The position numbers and the translations under genes were made by a program. This document shows positions 61,278 to 64,000 of a stretch of DNA of 64,000 nucleotides, one piece after another. The stretch spans positions 62,001-126,000 of the forward strand of contig NZ_JUHG01000018.1 of the NCBI RefSeq assembly GCF_000799715.1, written 5' to 3'. The stretch comes from Martinezella rhizogenes. GTDB taxonomy: Bacteria; Pseudomonadota; Alphaproteobacteria; Rhizobiales; Rhizobiaceae. The notes under the pieces are model-generated. The model ran no database searches and was not told where the DNA came from. It saw nothing but the letters and a program-made list of their open reading frames with translations. Every line of letters starts with the position of its first letter. Position 1 is the stretch's first letter.

Positions 61278-61826
61278 TTAATCGCCGTACACGGCGAGAA
61301 CCTTTTCGATAAAATCTTTCTTCGATGCCGTATAGGCGGCGCGATTGTCGGCATATTTGCCGGCCAGGTCGATCTTCAGCATTTCATAGGCCAGTGCCAC
61401 ATCGGGATTGGCGCGGAGCCTGTCGCGAAACAGAAGCCACTGATTCCAGTTGGGGCTATTATATTCAACGATATGAACGAGATGCGTGCGCGTCTCGCCC
61501 TTGACGCCGCGGCCGAAAATATGATCGTCGGGAACGATATCGGTGCCGGCATAATCGTAGCCGATCTCTTCCATCAGCGGGATGCACGCCAAACCGTCTT
61601 CAAAGCGTCTGACGCCGACGGCGATATCGATGATCGGCTTGGCCTTGATCGAAGGGATCGACGTGCTTCCGATATGCTGGATATCGAGAGCGAGATCGCC
61701 GAGTGCCCGACGAATGCCAGCTTCCTCCAGCCGGTAGGCTTCCAGCCATCGGGCATTCGACTCGGCAAGCGTGACACACTTGTTCCCGACGCCTAATCCG
61801 AAGCTATCGTCGCCTTCCGAGGACAT
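61278..61826 (-). CDS. GrpB/UPF0157 nucleotidyltransferase-fold protein
   Basis: 182 residues. IQHIGSTSIPSIKAKPIIDIAVGV matches the GrpB family, which has a nucleotidyltransferase fold (GS...D.D). The partner or substrate is unknown. The ATG at 61826 gives a slightly longer N-terminus than the core needs; the true start may be further in. Confidence 0.85.
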   Translation of the reverse strand: MSSEGDDSFGLGVGNKCVTLAESNARWLEAYRLEEAGIRRALGDLALDIQHIGSTSIPSIKAKPIIDIAVGVRRFEDGLACIPLMEEIGYDYAGTDIVPDDHIFGRGVKGETRTHLVHIVEYNSPNWNQWLLFRDRLRANPDVALAYEMLKIDLAGKYADNRAAYTASKKDFIEKVLAVYGD

Positions 61827-61900
61827 TCCGATCTCCCTGACAAATGAAGATGCGCCACTCTATAACATGGCGCGCGGCGCATCTCACCGGTCAATGAAGC

Positions 61901-62824
61901 TCAGTCGTGGAAAGCCTCGACGAACTTGCGCTTGCCAAGCATGAAGGCATCGGCGACGTGGCGTAGCGGTGCGAGGTCGACATCGGATGTGCCGGCTTTG
62001 ACGATCTCGGCGAAGCGGCGGTAGAGCGAGGGATATTCGGCCTCCGGCGCGGTGAATGTCAGTTCGCCGTTGACGGAAAGCTTCGAGCCGCCTTCGGAGA
62101 GCACCATCTGGCCCGCTTCGGTTTCGGCGACGATGTCCCAGCTCTGCTTACCGGTCTGGCGCCAGTCGAATTCGGCATGAACCGGAAGTCCCCGGCCGCT
62201 CTTGAACTGCAAATCGGCGGCAATCGGCGAATCGCGGTTTTCGGGAAATTCCAGCACGGCGCCGGTCAGGAAGAGTGGCGGCAGGATGTGGGTGACGATC
62301 GACAGTGCGTTGATGCCCGGATCGAAGACACCGAGACCGCCGGCCTGCCAGATCCATTCCTGGTTCGGATGCCAGTGGCGTACATCTTCCTTCCAGATCA
62401 CATGCGCGCTCTTGATCGTCGTCGCGTCGAGGAAGGTCTTGGCCGCTTCGACGGCGGGTGCGTAGCGCGAATGCCAGCTTGCAAACAGCGAAACGCCCTT
62501 TGCCTTTGCGAGCGCCTCAAGATCGGCGACCTCGCTCAGCGTCGCGCCCGGCGGCTTTTCCAGGAAAACATGCTTGCCGGCCTGGAGTGCCTTGTAGGCG
62601 GCCTCGTAGCGATATTGCGGCGGCATGCAGAGCGAAACAGCATCGATCTCGGGAACCGCGTCCAGCATGGCCTCGATGGTGGTGAAGGATTGGATGCCTT
62701 CGACCGTGCCATGGCGACTTGCCGTGGCAACCAGTTTGAAATCCGCATTGTTGGCGATGGACGGAAGATGCTGGTCGCGGACAATCTTGCCGACGCCGAC
62801 GATAGCGAGGTTGATGGGGGACAT
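61901..62824 (-). CDS. Gfo/Idh/MocA oxidoreductase, D-galactose 1-dehydrogenase-like
   Basis: 307 residues. Rossmann start INLAIVGVGKIVRDQHLPSIA; the motif EKPP (VFLEKPPGATLSEV) and the core SWHSRYAPAVEAAK match D-galactose 1-dehydrogenases as I recall them. It would oxidise D-galactose (or a related sugar) to the lactone, the first step of the De Ley-Doudoroff route. It is divergent from a TRAP transporter gene, which may import the substrate. Confidence 0.82.
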   Translation of the reverse strand: MSPINLAIVGVGKIVRDQHLPSIANNADFKLVATASRHGTVEGIQSFTTIEAMLDAVPEIDAVSLCMPPQYRYEAAYKALQAGKHVFLEKPPGATLSEVADLEALAKAKGVSLFASWHSRYAPAVEAAKTFLDATTIKSAHVIWKEDVRHWHPNQEWIWQAGGLGVFDPGINALSIVTHILPPLFLTGAVLEFPENRDSPIAADLQFKSGRGLPVHAEFDWRQTGKQSWDIVAETEAGQMVLSEGGSKLSVNGELTFTAPEAEYPSLYRRFAEIVKAGTSDVDLAPLRHVADAFMLGKRKFVEAFHD

Positions 62825-63055
62825 GGGTGTCTCTCGATTAGTATGATTATTGGTATGGTCTTTTATCAGAACGTCGGAGGTGGGCAAGGGCGGGAAAGCG
62901 CAAATGCGACGCTGCTTCGACACAGGGCCACGCTCACCCTGCCATCATCACACTTGGAAAACCAGCTTAGGCTCTTGATTGACAGCGTGAAATCGGCACT
63001 CTGCCTGTGCGCGGCGAAAGGATCCTGGGAAGAAACTGCCGCGGGGGGAAAAATC

Positions 63056-63631
63056 ATGAAAGCATTGCTCGGCTTCAGCCGGCTCATAGATCATGTCACG
63101 GAGGTCATCGGCAAATCGGTCTCCTGGCTCATCCTGGTCGCCGTTTTGGTCAGCGCCGGAAACGCCGTCGTCCGCAAGATGTTCAACATCTCGTCGAATG
63201 CCTGGCTGGAAGCGCAGTGGTATCTGTTCGGCGCCGCCTTCATGCTTGCCGCCGCCTATACACTTAGGCAGAACGAGCATATCCGCATCGATATCGTCTA
63301 CGGTTCCCTGTCGCGACGCGTGCAGCACTGGATCGACCTTCTCGGCCATTGCCTGTTTCTCATGCCCTTCGTGCTTTTGATGATCTATGACCTCGTGCCC
63401 TATGTCCGGATGTCCGTCATGTCCGGCGAGGTTTCCTCCAGCGCCGGCGGCCTGGTCATCTGGCCGGGCAAGGCATTGCTGCTGGCGGGCTTCTTTCTGC
63501 TGGCGCTGCAGGGTGTCTCCGAGATCATCAAGAAGATCGCCATCATGCGCGGCGATATGGAGGACCCGACACCCTATGTGCCGACCCATGCGCCCCTCGA
63601 TATCGAGACGCATGCAGGGGAGGTGCGTTGA
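63056..63631 (+). CDS. TRAP transporter small permease (DctQ family)
   Basis: 191 residues, four membrane helices. NISSNAWLEAQWYLFGAAFMLAAAYTLRQNEHIRIDI is the family's core. With the large permease and a periplasmic binding protein it imports organic acids or sugar acids using a sodium gradient. A purine-rich tract (GGGGGGAAAAA) precedes the ATG at 63056. The stop shares one base with the next start. Confidence 0.92.
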   Translation: MKALLGFSRLIDHVTEVIGKSVSWLILVAVLVSAGNAVVRKMFNISSNAWLEAQWYLFGAAFMLAAAYTLRQNEHIRIDIVYGSLSRRVQHWIDLLGHCLFLMPFVLLMIYDLVPYVRMSVMSGEVSSSAGGLVIWPGKALLLAGFFLLALQGVSEIIKKIAIMRGDMEDPTPYVPTHAPLDIETHAGEVR

Positions 63632-64000
63632 TGATCGAATTCATTGCCGTGAACATGGCTCCGATCATGTTCGCCTCGCTGGTCATCTTCCTGCTGATCG
63701 GCTATCCCGTCGCCTTCGCGCTTGCCGCCAACGGCCTGCTGTTCTTCTGGATCGGCGTCGAGCTGGCGCCTTATTCCGGCGGCTCGATCAACCTGTCCTG
63801 GCCGTTGCTCAACGCGCTGCCGGATCGGTTCTGGGGCGTGATGTCGAACGACACGCTGCTGGCGATCCCGTTCTTCACCTTCATGGGCATCGTGCTGGAG
63901 CGCTCCGGCATGGCCGAGGACCTGCTCGACACGGTCGGCCAGCTCTTCGGGCCGATCCGCGGCGGCCTTGCCTATGCGGTCATCTTCGTCGGCGCGCTTT
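63631..64000 (+). CDS. TRAP transporter large permease (DctM family), 5' part
   Basis: The ATG at 63631 overlaps the small-permease stop (TGATG), and the frame is open to the window edge (123 residues). Hydrophobic helices and PVAFALAANGLLFFWIGVEL, LLAIPFFTFMGIVLERSGMAEDLL and FGPIRGGLAYAVI are typical of DctM. The binding protein gene (dctP) is not upstream in the window and may lie downstream. Confidence 0.92.
   Translation, partial: MIEFIAVNMAPIMFASLVIFLLIGYPVAFALAANGLLFFWIGVELAPYSGGSINLSWPLLNALPDRFWGVMSNDTLLAIPFFTFMGIVLERSGMAEDLLDTVGQLFGPIRGGLAYAVIFVGAL

Noticed and set aside
62177..63055. Upstream extension of the TRAP small-permease frame (nearly 300 codons)
   Set aside because: It is antisense to the galactose dehydrogenase-like gene; the DctQ domain starts at the ATG at 63056 with a purine-rich ribosome site.

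Overview
The window is ordinary-GC alphaproteobacterial chromosome. It reads as a member of the Rhizobium/Agrobacterium group, most likely a Rhizobium. The evidence is the gene content (a psd-pssA pair, the TIGR02301/DUF2385 and DUF2232 families, an rpsF-rpsR-DUF2232-rplI ribosomal operon, a fabD-fabG-acpP-fabF-mltG-yicC-gmk cluster facing an lptF-lptG-lptD-surA-pdxA-rsmA cluster), an intergenic double palindrome that looks like a rhizobial RIME element, and frequent ATGA or TGATG gene overlaps. I see no rRNA, tRNA, CRISPR array, complete insertion sequence or prophage. The species assignment is inference.

Layout. 1-4.2 kb: a truncated DUF2339 membrane protein, then two paralogous EF-hand proteins on either side of a periplasmic Cu/Zn superoxide dismutase. 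4.3-6.3 kb: a tightly overlapping ygfZ / HD hydrolase / tyrosine phosphatase operon. 6.3-9.7 kb: exported unknown proteins, a Nudix hydrolase, a YnfA-like membrane protein and an SRAP (HMCES/YedK) DNA-protein crosslink protein. 9.8-12 kb: a 46-residue small protein, then psd-pssA (phosphatidylethanolamine synthesis). 12-17 kb: a class A acid phosphatase, an Atm1-type ABC exporter and a LysM protein with a mirrored domain order. 17-25 kb: a LOG-family protein, a RarD permease, cimA, and the operon DUF559 / three GFA paralogues / prolyl aminopeptidase, which a 44-nt inverted repeat pair separates from cysS. 25-33 kb: SDR, purF, cvpA, radA, alr and dnaB on the minus strand, with a LysE exporter in the opposite direction. 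33.6-37.8 kb: a plus-strand MarR/EmrB/EmrA efflux module and a glycerophosphodiester phosphodiesterase, wedged between dnaB and rplI. 37.9-40.3 kb: rplI, DUF2232, rpsR, rpsF. 40.7-42.4 kb: an AT-rich patch with an exported unknown protein and an FkbM methyltransferase. 42.5-50.5 kb: an aldo-keto reductase, then fatty-acid synthesis, mltG, yicC and gmk. 50.5-58.2 kb: outer-membrane biogenesis (lptF, lptG, lptD, surA-like) with pdxA and rsmA. 58.3-64 kb: a PAP2 phosphatase, pepA-holC, a GrpB-family protein, a D-galactose dehydrogenase-like protein and the start of a TRAP transporter.

Most of the window is core housekeeping sequence: phospholipids, fatty acids, peptidoglycan, LPS export, translation, replication and nucleotide synthesis. 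The parts most worth a second look are the EF-hand/SodC/EF-hand cassette, with matching TTAA-type boxes about 110 nt upstream of both EF-hand genes; the coupled DUF559-GFA-GFA-GFA-pip operon; the MarR efflux module with a perfect inverted repeat in front of it; the AT-rich FkbM patch; and the LysM protein. I do not see an obviously new defence or mobile system. The EF-hand cassette is the best candidate for an undescribed functional unit.
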